DNA of 44,527 nt. Source: Treponema sp. Its GTDB lineage: Bacteria > Spirochaetota > Spirochaetia > Treponematales > Treponemataceae. Below, piece after piece: positions 1-8,484 of this stretch. Below the pieces are notes generated by a model. That model ran no database searches, had not been told where the DNA came from, and was given only the letters and a program-made list of their open reading frames with translations. The DNA is taken from assembly GCA_018385415.1 (NCBI GenBank), contig JAHAZA010000093.1:1-44527 (forward strand), written 5' to 3'. The position numbers and the translations under genes were made by a program. Each line of letters begins with the position of its first letter. Position 1 is the first letter of the stretch.

Positions 1-319
1 ATCTATATACTTCTATATTTAAATTTAATTCTTTATATTCGTTTTCTTCACAATTGATATAGATATGTGGAATTTTTACTTCAGGATTTAATTCATTGCT
101 CCAGAGTTGATATAAATTTGGACGATAACCTTCATATTCAAGATTAATATCCTTCTGTTTCAGATATTCCTTCTCGTAATCAAAGGCTTCCTTGAAAATT
201 TCTTTAATATCTTTATCAAGACAAATATTATCATCCGCTTCAAAATACAGACTTACATCTTTTGCAAAGCCATTTATTGACGAAAAAATGAGTATTAACA
301 AGATTAAAAATTTTTTCAT
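1..319 (-). CDS. Secreted protein of unknown function (3' truncated by window edge)
   Basis: The reading frame starts at the ATG complementary to 317-319 and runs open for 106 codons to the window edge, so the C-terminus is missing. The first 19 residues (MKKFLILLILIFSSINGFA) are a typical signal peptide with likely cleavage after GFA. The visible mature part is acidic, with many Asp, Glu and Tyr residues, and shows no motif I recognise. It begins one base after the stop codon of the CheW gene upstream on the same strand, so the two are probably co-transcribed. Function unknown. Confidence 0.65.
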   Translation of the reverse strand, partial: MKKFLILLILIFSSINGFAKDVSLYFEADDNICLDKDIKEIFKEAFDYEKEYLKQKDINLEYEGYRPNLYQLWSNELNPEVKIPHIYINCEENEYKELNLNIEVYR

Positions 320-320
320 T

Positions 321-779
321 TTATTTTTCAATTTCCTGTTCAATTGATTCAAGAATCTTATGCAAATCAAGAATAAGAATAAAGTTGTTACCGTTAGTTG
401 CAACTTCACTTATGAATTCCTTTCGACCAGGCATAGTTCCAAAATCATAGTTTTCTGAAACCACTACATCAAGTTTAGTTACCACATCAACACTATCAGC
501 AATCATTCCAAGCACCAGAGGCTGTTCATTCTTCTGCTCTATTTCAAGAACAATGATTGAACATTTGTCAATTGGCTTTGTAATTTTAAAACCAAACATT
601 TCACGGAAATCAACTACAGTTACAACTGAACCGCGAATATTCATTACGCCCTTAAGATAAGGCAAAGCTTTTGGCACAGAAGTGATCGGTTCATAATTCA
701 AAACTTCTCTAACATAATTAACAGGTACTGCAAAGGAACCTTCACTAAGTGTAAATGTAAAGAATAAATCATCAGCCAT
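321..779 (-). CDS. cheW: CheW-like chemotaxis coupling protein
   Basis: A 152-residue single CheW domain. CheW links chemoreceptors to the CheA kinase in polar arrays. It keeps the family signature NIRG followed by VVTVVDFR near residues 47-60, and ends with the usual hydrophobic strand ILILDLHKIL. The ATG is preceded by a run of G (complement of 782-787) that can serve as ribosome binding site. It is transcribed divergently from the main che operon and shares a 160-base intergenic region with it. It is the most canonical of the three CheW proteins here, since the other two have lost NxRG. Family assignment is firm; which receptor it serves is not visible. Confidence 0.9.
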   Translation of the reverse strand: MADDLFFTFTLSEGSFAVPVNYVREVLNYEPITSVPKALPYLKGVMNIRGSVVTVVDFREMFGFKITKPIDKCSIIVLEIEQKNEQPLVLGMIADSVDVVTKLDVVVSENYDFGTMPGRKEFISEVATNGNNFILILDLHKILESIEQEIEK

Positions 780-870
780 ATGACCCCCAAAAAAGACATA
801 CTTTTTTTTATCTAATTATACTTATACATATCTATTTTCGGCTTATTTTTCAAAATCATGAAGTCTTATT

Positions 871-905
871 AATGAAATTTCATAATTGTGCCGATATTAA
901 AATGT
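871..905 (+). promoter_or_regulatory. Candidate sigma-28 (FliA-type) promoter for the che operon
   Basis: GCCGATAT at 890-897 matches seven of eight bases of the FliA -10 consensus GCCGATAA and lies about 45 bases before the first che gene. The -35 side is weaker: TGAAATTT at 873-880 resembles TAAAGTTT but the spacer is 9 rather than 11 bases. Sigma-28 control would fit the nearby chemotaxis genes and the flgM gene elsewhere in the window. Inference only. Confidence 0.35.
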
Positions 906-940
906 AAAAATCTGCAAAAGCAGATTTTCTGGAGATTTTT

Positions 941-1246
941 ATGGCAAGAAAAAAATCCACTGAACCTACAATCAAACTGCAGGATTCGGTAGGAATTGAA
1001 CAAGCTGCAACTATCAAGAAACAATTCTCAGAAGCACTTAAATCAAAAAAAACAGTTTCTCTTGATATTTCAGCTGTTACTGACATTGATACTTCAATTC
1101 TTCAAATAATTTTGTCTGCAAAAAAAGATGCAGATGTCAAAGAAAAGGAATTTTACATTACTGGAACTATTCCTGAAGATATCCAAAAGCTTCTCTCCTT
1201 ACTTTCAATCTCCTTGCCATTAAAAGCGGAGGTGCCAGTTGTTTGA
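941..1246 (+). CDS. STAS-domain protein, first gene of che operon
   Basis: A 101-residue protein made of one STAS domain, the fold of SpoIIAA-type anti-sigma-factor antagonists. The segment TDIDTSILQIILSA (residues 47-60) corresponds to the conserved DxSxL region; Ser52 sits where SpoIIAA is phosphorylated. A good ribosome binding site (GGAG, six bases before ATG) sets the start. The cheA gene overlaps its last eight bases, which implies translational coupling and a role in the same complex. STAS genes placed before cheA occur in non-classical chemosensory clusters of other bacteria; the biochemical job there is not established. No transmembrane segment. Confidence 0.85.
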   Translation: MARKKSTEPTIKLQDSVGIEQAATIKKQFSEALKSKKTVSLDISAVTDIDTSILQIILSAKKDADVKEKEFYITGTIPEDIQKLLSLLSISLPLKAEVPVV

Positions 1247-3398
1247 TCAGGTAGCAAACGTTTTCTTTGACGAAGCCAATGAACTTTTAGACAATCTTGA
1301 AGGTTATCTTCTTACTCTCGAATCAGAACCCGATAATCAGGAAGTTATCTCAGCAGTTTTCCGTGCTATGCATACTATTAAGGGTTCTTCGGGAATGTTC
1401 GGCTTCGATGAAATTTCTAAGTTTACCCACAAGATGGAAAATACTTTCGATATGGTTCGTAACGGAATCGTACCTGTAACACCTCAGCTTATTAACCTCA
1501 CCTTACAGGCTCGTGACCATATTCGCTCACTTCTAGGCACAGAAATTACTCCTGAACTTCAAAATGCTTCTCAATTCATTATTGAAGAACTGAACCGCTG
1601 TGTTGAGCCATACCAGAATAAAAACGAACAATTTTCTGTTAATCCGACAGCGCCTTCTCCACAGGAACTTACAGCCCAAATTGGACTTAAAACAGAAAAT
1701 GCTTCTCAATCAGAAGAAGAACCACAGCAAACCTGGCGTATCTCTTTCATTCCCTCTGCTAATATCATGCAAAACGGAACACGCCCTGAACTCTTAGTTA
1801 AAGAACTTGCCGAAATGGGAACTGCTACAGTTGTCACTTTCCTTGATAAAATTCCTACATTATCAGAACTTTCGCCTGACAACTGTTATCTTTATTGGGA
1901 TATTATTCTTACAACAACAAAATCAGAGAATGACATTCGTGATGTTTTCATTTTTGTTGACGACGACTCTACAATTAAAATTGAAAAGATTGATGATACA
2001 GGAATTCACAAAAAGCTTGGTGAAATTCTTATTTCCCGCAATCTTTTAACAGAAGAAGATCTTACAAGAGTTATTGATGAACAGAAAAAAGTTGGAGATC
2101 TCCTTGTTTCTAAAAATGTAGTTTCTCAACAGCAGATTGATGCCGCCCTTGCAGAACAGCAGCATTTGAACAAGCTGAATAAAGACAAAGAAATCGCACA
2201 GAATCTTACACCAGCCACAAATCAGTCTCAAATTGGAAATCAGACAATCAGAGTTAATTCCCAAAAGCTAGATCAGCTTGTTGACCTTGTTGGTGAACTT
2301 GTAACTTTCAATGCTAGACTTTCTTCAATTTCTTCAGAAATCAAAAATTCCAATCTTTCAACTTTAATAGAACTTGGTGAAAACCTGATTTTTTCTCTTC
2401 GTGATACTTCCATGGATATGCGTATGCTTCCAATCGGAACAATATTCTCACGCTTTAGAAGACTTGTTCACGACCTTTCAAATCAGCTTGGTAAAAACAT
2501 CGAGTTGGTTACAGAAGGTGCCGAAACAGAACTTGATAAAACGGTCATTGAAAAGTTAAATGATCCACTTGTTCATTTAATTAGAAATTCCTGTGATCAC
2601 GGTATTGAAAATCCAGAAAAACGTGCTTTACTTGGAAAAAATGCTACCGGCACTGTAAAGCTTTCTGCTAAACACGCAGGTGCTTTCGTTTTAATTACTA
2701 TCTCCGATGACGGCGGCGGTCTTAATCGTGAGGCAATTCTTAATAAGGCAATAGATAAAGGACTTATAAAGACTACAGATCAGCTAACTGAACAACAGAT
2801 TCATGAATTAATTTTCCAGCCAGGATTTTCCACTGCAAAAGAAGTTTCTGCAGTATCTGGTCGCGGTGTTGGAATGGACGTTGTTAAACGTGATATTGAT
2901 TCCCTTGGTGGTTCTATCAGTGTCGAAACAACTCCAGGAAAAGGTTCAAGCTTTATCCTTAAGATTCCATTGACTCTTGCAATCATCGAAGGAATGATGG
3001 TTCAAATTGGTGAAAACAAATATGTCATACCAGTTTCTGGTGTTGAAGAATGTATTGAATTTGAACCAAAAGATAATTCAGATTTCTTGTGCTCACATAT
3101 CGTTGCCCGGGATGAATACCTTCCTTGTATCAATATGCGCAAGTATTTTGAAATTGACGGTCAGCCACCAGAAGAGCAACAGGTTGTTATTGTTAACGAT
3201 CAAAACTCCAAGATTGGTATTATTGTCGATCATATTATAGGAAACCATCAGACAGTTATTAAACCACTTGGCAAACTATTTAAGAGAATTGAGGGACTTT
3301 CCGGTTCTACAATTTTAGGCGATGGTTCTGTTGCTCTTATTCTTGATATATTCAAACTTTCTGATATCATTAGAAAGATGGATTTAAATACAAAATGA
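1239..3398 (+). CDS. cheA: CheA chemotaxis histidine kinase with extra MshEN-like repeats
   Basis: A 719-residue histidine kinase that phosphorylates CheY and CheB. Domains in order: HPt with the phosphoryl-accepting His45 in AMHTIKGSSG; a 165-250 domain beginning TWRISFIPS, in the position of P2; two short repeats at 259-283 and 285-309 (LGEIL..LLTEEDL..., VGDLL..VVSQQQI...) resembling the MshEN/GSPII_E N-terminal motif; dimerisation helices about 335-400; GHKL ATPase with N450, DDG at 490-492 and GRGVGMD at 541-547; C-terminal CheW domain from about 580. The start is a TTG placed six bases after a strong GGAGG (1228-1232), overlapping the STAS gene. The repeats are not part of classical CheA. 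Function is secure; the role of the repeats is unknown. Confidence 0.95.
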   Translation: MFDQVANVFFDEANELLDNLEGYLLTLESEPDNQEVISAVFRAMHTIKGSSGMFGFDEISKFTHKMENTFDMVRNGIVPVTPQLINLTLQARDHIRSLLGTEITPELQNASQFIIEELNRCVEPYQNKNEQFSVNPTAPSPQELTAQIGLKTENASQSEEEPQQTWRISFIPSANIMQNGTRPELLVKELAEMGTATVVTFLDKIPTLSELSPDNCYLYWDIILTTTKSENDIRDVFIFVDDDSTIKIEKIDDTGIHKKLGEILISRNLLTEEDLTRVIDEQKKVGDLLVSKNVVSQQQIDAALAEQQHLNKLNKDKEIAQNLTPATNQSQIGNQTIRVNSQKLDQLVDLVGELVTFNARLSSISSEIKNSNLSTLIELGENLIFSLRDTSMDMRMLPIGTIFSRFRRLVHDLSNQLGKNIELVTEGAETELDKTVIEKLNDPLVHLIRNSCDHGIENPEKRALLGKNATGTVKLSAKHAGAFVLITISDDGGGLNREAILNKAIDKGLIKTTDQLTEQQIHELIFQPGFSTAKEVSAVSGRGVGMDVVKRDIDSLGGSISVETTPGKGSSFILKIPLTLAIIEGMMVQIGENKYVIPVSGVEECIEFEPKDNSDFLCSHIVARDEYLPCINMRKYFEIDGQPPEEQQVVIVNDQNSKIGIIVDHIIGNHQTVIKPLGKLFKRIEGLSGSTILGDGSVALILDIFKLSDIIRKMDLNTK

Positions 3399-4300
3399 AT
3401 GATATGAACCGACTGCCAGCATCTTCAGCTTCTCCAACATTGTCAGCAGGTCTTTATACCCAGCAGCAGCTGACACAGGCGCAGTTTAAACGCATTTCTT
3501 CATTTATGGAAAAAACTACAGGTATTAAGATGCCGGATTCAAAGCGCACAATGATTCAATCGCGCCTTGCAAACCGTCTTAAAGTCCTGCACTTTAATGA
3601 TTACGCTCAGTATATCGATTACGTATTTTCGACTTCAGATACAGCAAATGATGAAATCGTAATGATGATCGACCTGCTGACTACAAACCTGACACACTTT
3701 TTCAGGGAAAAACCACATTTTGACTTTATGACCAGCACAGTGCTTCCTCACCTGGCCGAATGTGGAATTACTTGCCCTCAGATCTGGTCTGCTGGTTGTT
3801 CTTCAGGAGAAGAACCTTATACTCTGTCAATTGTCATGAAGGAATTTATGGCAGCAAACAGGGGAGTTTTTACAGATTATTCAATTCTTGCGACAGATAT
3901 TTCTACAAGAATCCTGTCAAAAGCAGTGGATGCTATTTACCCTCTTGAGAGTGTGGAGAAGCTTCCATATGACATTAAGCATAAGTATTTTCTAAAAAGT
4001 AAAAATCCGGATAAACCTTATGCTAAAGTAAAAAATGAGGTACGCAATAAAATTCATTTCGACAGACTGAATTTTATGGACATATCTTTTAATATTCGGC
4101 CAAAGAAACATATTATCTTTTGCCGTAACGTGTTGATTTACTTTGATAAACCGACACAACTTGAAGTTATAAGAAAACTCGTAGACTGTCTTGAAGTTGG
4201 AGGCTTCCTGTTTCTGGGACATTCAGAAACAATATTTGGAGGCAATTTACCTTTAAGAACAGTTTCCACAACTGTCTTCCAGAAGACTAAGGAGTGTTAG
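3395..4300 (+). CDS. cheR: CheR chemoreceptor glutamate methyltransferase
   Basis: A 301-residue SAM-dependent methyltransferase that methylates glutamates of chemoreceptors for adaptation. The N-terminal helical domain is followed by TTNLTHFFRE (about residues 90-100), and the SAM-binding motif IWSAGCSSGEEPYTLSI, both diagnostic of CheR. FCRNVLIYFD near residue 245 is the second family motif. The ATG overlaps the cheA stop by four bases (ATGA). A roughly 35-residue Ser/Ala/Gln-rich N-terminal extension precedes the domain. The neighbouring receptor ends in a sequence suitable for CheR tethering, so the pair may act together. Confidence 0.95.
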   Translation: MNDMNRLPASSASPTLSAGLYTQQQLTQAQFKRISSFMEKTTGIKMPDSKRTMIQSRLANRLKVLHFNDYAQYIDYVFSTSDTANDEIVMMIDLLTTNLTHFFREKPHFDFMTSTVLPHLAECGITCPQIWSAGCSSGEEPYTLSIVMKEFMAANRGVFTDYSILATDISTRILSKAVDAIYPLESVEKLPYDIKHKYFLKSKNPDKPYAKVKNEVRNKIHFDRLNFMDISFNIRPKKHIIFCRNVLIYFDKPTQLEVIRKLVDCLEVGGFLFLGHSETIFGGNLPLRTVSTTVFQKTKEC

Positions 4301-4302
4301 AG

Positions 4303-5400
4303 ATGCCGATAAAAGTTTTAATTATTGATGATTCAGCTTTAGTTCGAGAAACTTTAAGTCAAATTCTCAATTCAGACACAGACATCAAAGTAATAGCTAC
4401 AGCCTCAGATCCAATTTTCGGAGCAAAAAAAATAAAGGTTGAACGACCAGATGTTATTGTCCTTGATATCGAAATGGCTCGTATGGATGGTCTCACATTT
4501 TTAAAGAAAATGAATGAAACAGTAGATCCAATTCCATGTGTTGTTTGTTCTACAATGATTTCTGAAGGTTCAGAAAACGCAATGAAGGCTTTGGAATACG
4601 GTGCAGCAGAATTGATTCAGAAACCTGCATTGGGCACACGAAAATTCCTCGAGGAATCAAAAGTTAGAATTTGTGATGCTGTAAAATCAGCTTATAAATC
4701 AACCAACAATTTAAAGAAATTGATTCCTTCACCTCTTAATAATAAAAGAACTGTTCAGCCTAAATTAAGTGCTGATGTAATTCTTGATAAACCATCTGCA
4801 CTTTCAACACCGCTTGAAACAACAGAACGCGTTGTTGTAGTTGGAGCAAGTACTGGTGGTACTGAAGCCTTAAAGGATTTTTTAACAATGCTTCCTGATG
4901 ATGCGCCTGGTATTGTAATCGTACAGCATATGCCAGAGCACTTTACAGCTGCATTTGCAAATCGCCTTGATGGTCTTTGCAGAATTCATGTTAAAGAAGC
5001 ACAAAACGGCGATTCAGTAATTCCAGGCCAGGCACTTATTGCTCCAGGAAATTATCATATTCTTCTGAAACGTTCAGGAGCCAGATATTATGTAGAAATT
5101 AAAGAAGGTCCTCTTGTTTCACGACATCGTCCTTCCGTTGACGTTTTATTCCGGTCAGCTGCACGCTACGCCGGTAAAAATGCAATCGGCATTATTATGA
5201 CAGGAATGGGTGACGATGGTGCAAAGGGAATGCGGGAAATGCACGATGCAGGTGCTTACACAATTGCACAGGATGAACAGTCGTGTATCGTTTACGGAAT
5301 GCCTGGCGAAGCAGTTAAAAATGGTGGGGTTGATAAAATCGTACCACTTACAAATATTGCACAGACAATGATAAACGCAACTTTGATTCGCTCAAAGTAA
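4303..5400 (+). CDS. cheB: CheB receptor methylesterase / response regulator
   Basis: A 365-residue two-domain enzyme: a receiver domain (acidic pocket D9-D10, phosphoacceptor D55 in VLDIEMARMDG) and a C-terminal methylesterase with the Ser in VVGASTGGTEAL, the His in IVQHMPEHFT and the Asp in MTGMGDDGAKGM. It removes methyl groups from chemoreceptors when phosphorylated by CheA. I choose the ATG at 4303 because AAGGAG (4289-4294) is correctly spaced for it; an upstream GTG at 4294 overlaps that site. The gap to cheR is two bases. The usual EMPxMDG motif reads EMARMDG here, a small deviation beside the phosphoacceptor. Confidence 0.95.
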   Translation: MPIKVLIIDDSALVRETLSQILNSDTDIKVIATASDPIFGAKKIKVERPDVIVLDIEMARMDGLTFLKKMNETVDPIPCVVCSTMISEGSENAMKALEYGAAELIQKPALGTRKFLEESKVRICDAVKSAYKSTNNLKKLIPSPLNNKRTVQPKLSADVILDKPSALSTPLETTERVVVVGASTGGTEALKDFLTMLPDDAPGIVIVQHMPEHFTAAFANRLDGLCRIHVKEAQNGDSVIPGQALIAPGNYHILLKRSGARYYVEIKEGPLVSRHRPSVDVLFRSAARYAGKNAIGIIMTGMGDDGAKGMREMHDAGAYTIAQDEQSCIVYGMPGEAVKNGGVDKIVPLTNIAQTMINATLIRSK

Positions 5401-5453
5401 TTAAGATTTTACAAATTAATTTTAGGAAATAACCAGAAAAGGGAGATTATATT

Positions 5454-5822
5454 ATGGCAGAAAAGAAAGTATTAGCAGTAGATGATTCAGCAACTATAAG
5501 AACAAGCATTTCATTCGTATTAAAGCAAGCTGGTTACGAGGTAGTTGAAGCGATTGATGGTGTCGATGGACTTGATAAAGCAAAGGCTGACAAGTTCAAT
5601 CTTGTAATTACAGATATCAACATGCCAAACATGGACGGAATTGAAATGATAAAACAACTCCGTGGAACTGAAGGATATAAATTTATTCCTATCATTGCAC
5701 TTACCACTGAAAATCAGGATACAAAGATGCAGGAAGGAAAAGCTGCCGGAGCAACTGGTTGGATAGTTAAACCTTTCACTTCTGAAAAACTATTAGCAAT
5801 TGTTAAAAAAATTATTGGATAA
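5454..5822 (+). CDS. cheY: CheY response regulator
   Basis: A 122-residue stand-alone receiver. D10 and D11, the phosphoacceptor D54 (VITDINMPNMDG), T84/T85 and K106 (GWIVKPF) are all in place, so it should be phosphorylated by CheA and signal to the flagellar motor or another output. GGGAG lies seven bases before the ATG. The 53-base gap to cheB contains no terminator. Its sequence is of the type usually found with CheA and MCP genes rather than a DNA-binding regulator, as no output domain follows. Confidence 0.95.
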   Translation: MAEKKVLAVDDSATIRTSISFVLKQAGYEVVEAIDGVDGLDKAKADKFNLVITDINMPNMDGIEMIKQLRGTEGYKFIPIIALTTENQDTKMQEGKAAGATGWIVKPFTSEKLLAIVKKIIG

Positions 5823-5852
5823 TAAACAATTCATATATAAGGAGCACCACTT

Positions 5853-7904
5853 ATGAAAAGCTTGAAATCAAAATTGATGCAGCAGTCATTTTTAATTCTC
5901 GCTGGAGTAATTATTGTTATTGCTGTATCTTCAGCTACAACAACAAGAAACATTATTATTGAGCAGCAGAACAATAACTTTAATACCTTGTTTTCTGAAG
6001 TTCAAAGGCATGTTCAGAATCGTATTAATATTGAATATTCAGGTCTTCAGGTTCTTGCTAATCAGGATGAAATTAGAGATACCTCAAAACCATTAAAAGA
6101 ACGAGCATTATTTCTCACAAGGAATGTTCAGGAAAATCAAGGTCACCGTTATTTTGTTCTTTCTGATTCAAAAGGAAACGCCTTCAGCTCAATGGGACGT
6201 GCAGTTAATATCAGCGAACGTGAATATTTCAAAAAGGCCATGAGTGGTGAAAAATCAGTAACTGATCCAATTATGAATAAGATTCTTAATGCAAATGCAC
6301 TTTTGTTTGCAGTTCCTTATCGTGATTTGGATAATAAAATTGCTGGTGCCCTTTGTATTGATACAACAACAGATCTTCTTAACACAATTTGTTCAGATAT
6401 TGATGTTTCAGAAAACTGCGATGTATTCATGGTATCTCGTGAAACCGGAAAAATAATTGGTTCTTCAAATAACGATGTTTATAGAATTGATTCGATTATT
6501 GAAAACGAAGCAGTTACTGATAAAAAATTTAAGCCAGTTGCTGACCTTACAGCAAAAGTTCGTGCCGGTGAAGCAGATTCAAAACTTATTATTATTAAAG
6601 GTAAAAGATATTTTGCAGCTTATGCTCCATTACCAGGAACTCCATGGGCTATTCAGATGATTACACCATATTCTGATTTCAATGATGGTGTTAAAAAAAT
6701 GGCTATTTATAATAGTGTTCTGGGAGCACTCCTTGCAATTATGGGAACACTCTTCTTCTTCCTTTTTGCTAAGGGCCTTGGAAAAGGACTTAATGTTTCA
6801 CAGAAAATGCTTGATGATGTTGCCAAAGGTGATTTAAGACTTCCTTCAACAACTCCAGCAGAAAAGAATGGTCTCCTTACTCGCAATGATGAACTTGGTG
6901 CAATGGGTCAGTCATTGAACGATATGGTAACAAATTTAACACATATTATTGCTACAGTTAGAGATTCTGCAATTCATGTTGAAACAGGCGGATCTCAGCT
7001 TTCATCTTCAAGTCAGGCAGTTTCTTCAGGCGCATCAGAACAGGCTGCATCAACGGAAGAAATGTCTGCAACAATGGAAGAAATGACATCCAACATTCGT
7101 TCAAATGCCGACAACGCAGCTAAAACCAGCAGCATAGCAAATAGAACTGCTGCCGAAGGTGAAGCAGGTGGCGAAGCAGTTTCTGAAGCCCTTACAGCCG
7201 TTCAGGAAATTGCAAGTAAAATCAATATCATCGAAGAAATCTCTAACCAGACAAACCTTCTTGCCATCAACGCTGCTATCGAAGCAGCCCGTGCCGGTGA
7301 AGCAGGAAAAGGATTTGCTGTTGTAGCATCAGAAGTTAGAAAACTTGCAGAGCGTTCAAAAATTGCTGCAGGTGAAATCAGTGAACTTTCAGGCCGCACA
7401 CTTTTAGCCGCAGAAAATGCTGGTAATAAAATTAACGTAGTTGTTCCAGGAATTGAACAGACATCTCAGCTTATCGACGAAATTGCAACAGCGTGTCGTG
7501 AACAAGATGAAGGTGCAGAACAAGTTTCCACTGCAATCATTCAGCTTGATACAGTTGTACAACAGAATGCTTCAGCTGCAGAACAGATGGCAGCTATGGC
7601 AGAGGAACTTTCAAGCGAAGCTCAGAAACTTGTCAAAGCAATCAGCTTCTTTGTTATTGATGAAAGCATGGCTAGTTCCAACACTATTGTTGAACAAACA
7701 GCTTCAAAGAGAAAACCAAAAACTCTTATTCGCCATGCAAAAGATATTGTAATGCCTTCAACATCCGGAGACGAAATCATCGATTCCTTTGCTAAAGAAC
7801 AGCAAAATCCAGTAACAGAATCTGCTACTCCAAATCTAACAGGAAGCTTCACCCCAAAATCATCAAACGATTTGATTAGTGATTCTGATTTCGAAGAGTT
7901 CTAA
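5853..7904 (+). CDS. Methyl-accepting chemotaxis protein with dCache-type sensor
   Basis: A 683-residue chemoreceptor. TM1 is about residues 12-31, followed by a 250-residue extracytoplasmic sensor with the features of a double Cache domain (REYFKKAMSGE, FAVPYRD, CIDTT, PWAIQMITP), TM2 about 287-308, HAMP about 309-365 and a cytoplasmic signalling hairpin with the conserved tip EISNQTNLLAINAAIEAARAGE (as split: EISNQTNLLAINAAIEA then ARAGE). A flexible tail of about 75 residues ends in DFEEF, which fits the x-[HFYW]-x-x-[HFYW] pattern of CheR-binding pentapeptides. AAGGAG precedes the start. dCache domains often bind amino acids or other small molecules, but the ligand cannot be read from sequence. 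Confidence 0.93.
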   Translation: MKSLKSKLMQQSFLILAGVIIVIAVSSATTTRNIIIEQQNNNFNTLFSEVQRHVQNRINIEYSGLQVLANQDEIRDTSKPLKERALFLTRNVQENQGHRYFVLSDSKGNAFSSMGRAVNISEREYFKKAMSGEKSVTDPIMNKILNANALLFAVPYRDLDNKIAGALCIDTTTDLLNTICSDIDVSENCDVFMVSRETGKIIGSSNNDVYRIDSIIENEAVTDKKFKPVADLTAKVRAGEADSKLIIIKGKRYFAAYAPLPGTPWAIQMITPYSDFNDGVKKMAIYNSVLGALLAIMGTLFFFLFAKGLGKGLNVSQKMLDDVAKGDLRLPSTTPAEKNGLLTRNDELGAMGQSLNDMVTNLTHIIATVRDSAIHVETGGSQLSSSSQAVSSGASEQAASTEEMSATMEEMTSNIRSNADNAAKTSSIANRTAAEGEAGGEAVSEALTAVQEIASKINIIEEISNQTNLLAINAAIEAARAGEAGKGFAVVASEVRKLAERSKIAAGEISELSGRTLLAAENAGNKINVVVPGIEQTSQLIDEIATACREQDEGAEQVSTAIIQLDTVVQQNASAAEQMAAMAEELSSEAQKLVKAISFFVIDESMASSNTIVEQTASKRKPKTLIRHAKDIVMPSTSGDEIIDSFAKEQQNPVTESATPNLTGSFTPKSSNDLISDSDFEEF

Positions 7905-7905
7905 T

Positions 7906-8484
7906 ATGATACAGCAATATTTGACGTTCACAGTTGAAAATACTCGATATGCCATCAATGTATTCAAGATTCAAGAAGTTCTCGAATATCAGGAACCTCA
8001 GCGTATTCCATGCTCAAGCCCGCTTCTGCTTGGAATTATCCGTTCTCGTGATACAAATATTGCAATCATGGATTTACGAAAAAAATTTGGTCTTCCTTCA
8101 AAAATTCCAGGAACAGAAACTCGAACTATTGTTCTTGAAGTTGATGATTATGAAACTGGAGTTATTAATCTATATGGTATCGTTGCTGACCAAGTTTACG
8201 AAGTTATTGAACTTGATTCATCCAAGCTTGAAGAGCTCCCAAAAGCTAAAAACTTTTCAGGTGCCGAGTTTGTTTCTTCAGTGTTCATAAATAACGATGC
8301 TTATACCTTAATTCTTGATGTTAACAAGATTTTCTCTCAAGAGGAAATGGCTACAACCAGCACTCAAAAACCAGTGCAAAAAGATGATGTTGTATCAGAA
8401 TCCGGTGTAACAATAAAACCTAAAAAAACAAGAAACCCTGTAAAAAAGGAAAGTTCTACTAAAACTTCAAGGAGGACAAAATGA
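7906..8484 (+). CDS. CheW-like protein with basic C-terminal tail
   Basis: A 192-residue protein: a CheW domain (about residues 1-145) plus a tail rich in Lys, Thr and Ser (KPKKTRNPVKKESSTK). I take the ATG at 7906, one base after the receptor stop, since the longer frame would start inside the receptor gene. The canonical NxRG motif is replaced by IRSRDTNIAIMDLR, so the receptor/kinase contact surface differs from classical CheW. It overlaps the next cheW by four bases. With its neighbour it forms a tandem pair that share the xxSRDT sequence, suggesting duplication and specialisation for this receptor. Confidence 0.88.
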   Translation: MIQQYLTFTVENTRYAINVFKIQEVLEYQEPQRIPCSSPLLLGIIRSRDTNIAIMDLRKKFGLPSKIPGTETRTIVLEVDDYETGVINLYGIVADQVYEVIELDSSKLEELPKAKNFSGAEFVSSVFINNDAYTLILDVNKIFSQEEMATTSTQKPVQKDDVVSESGVTIKPKKTRNPVKKESSTKTSRRTK

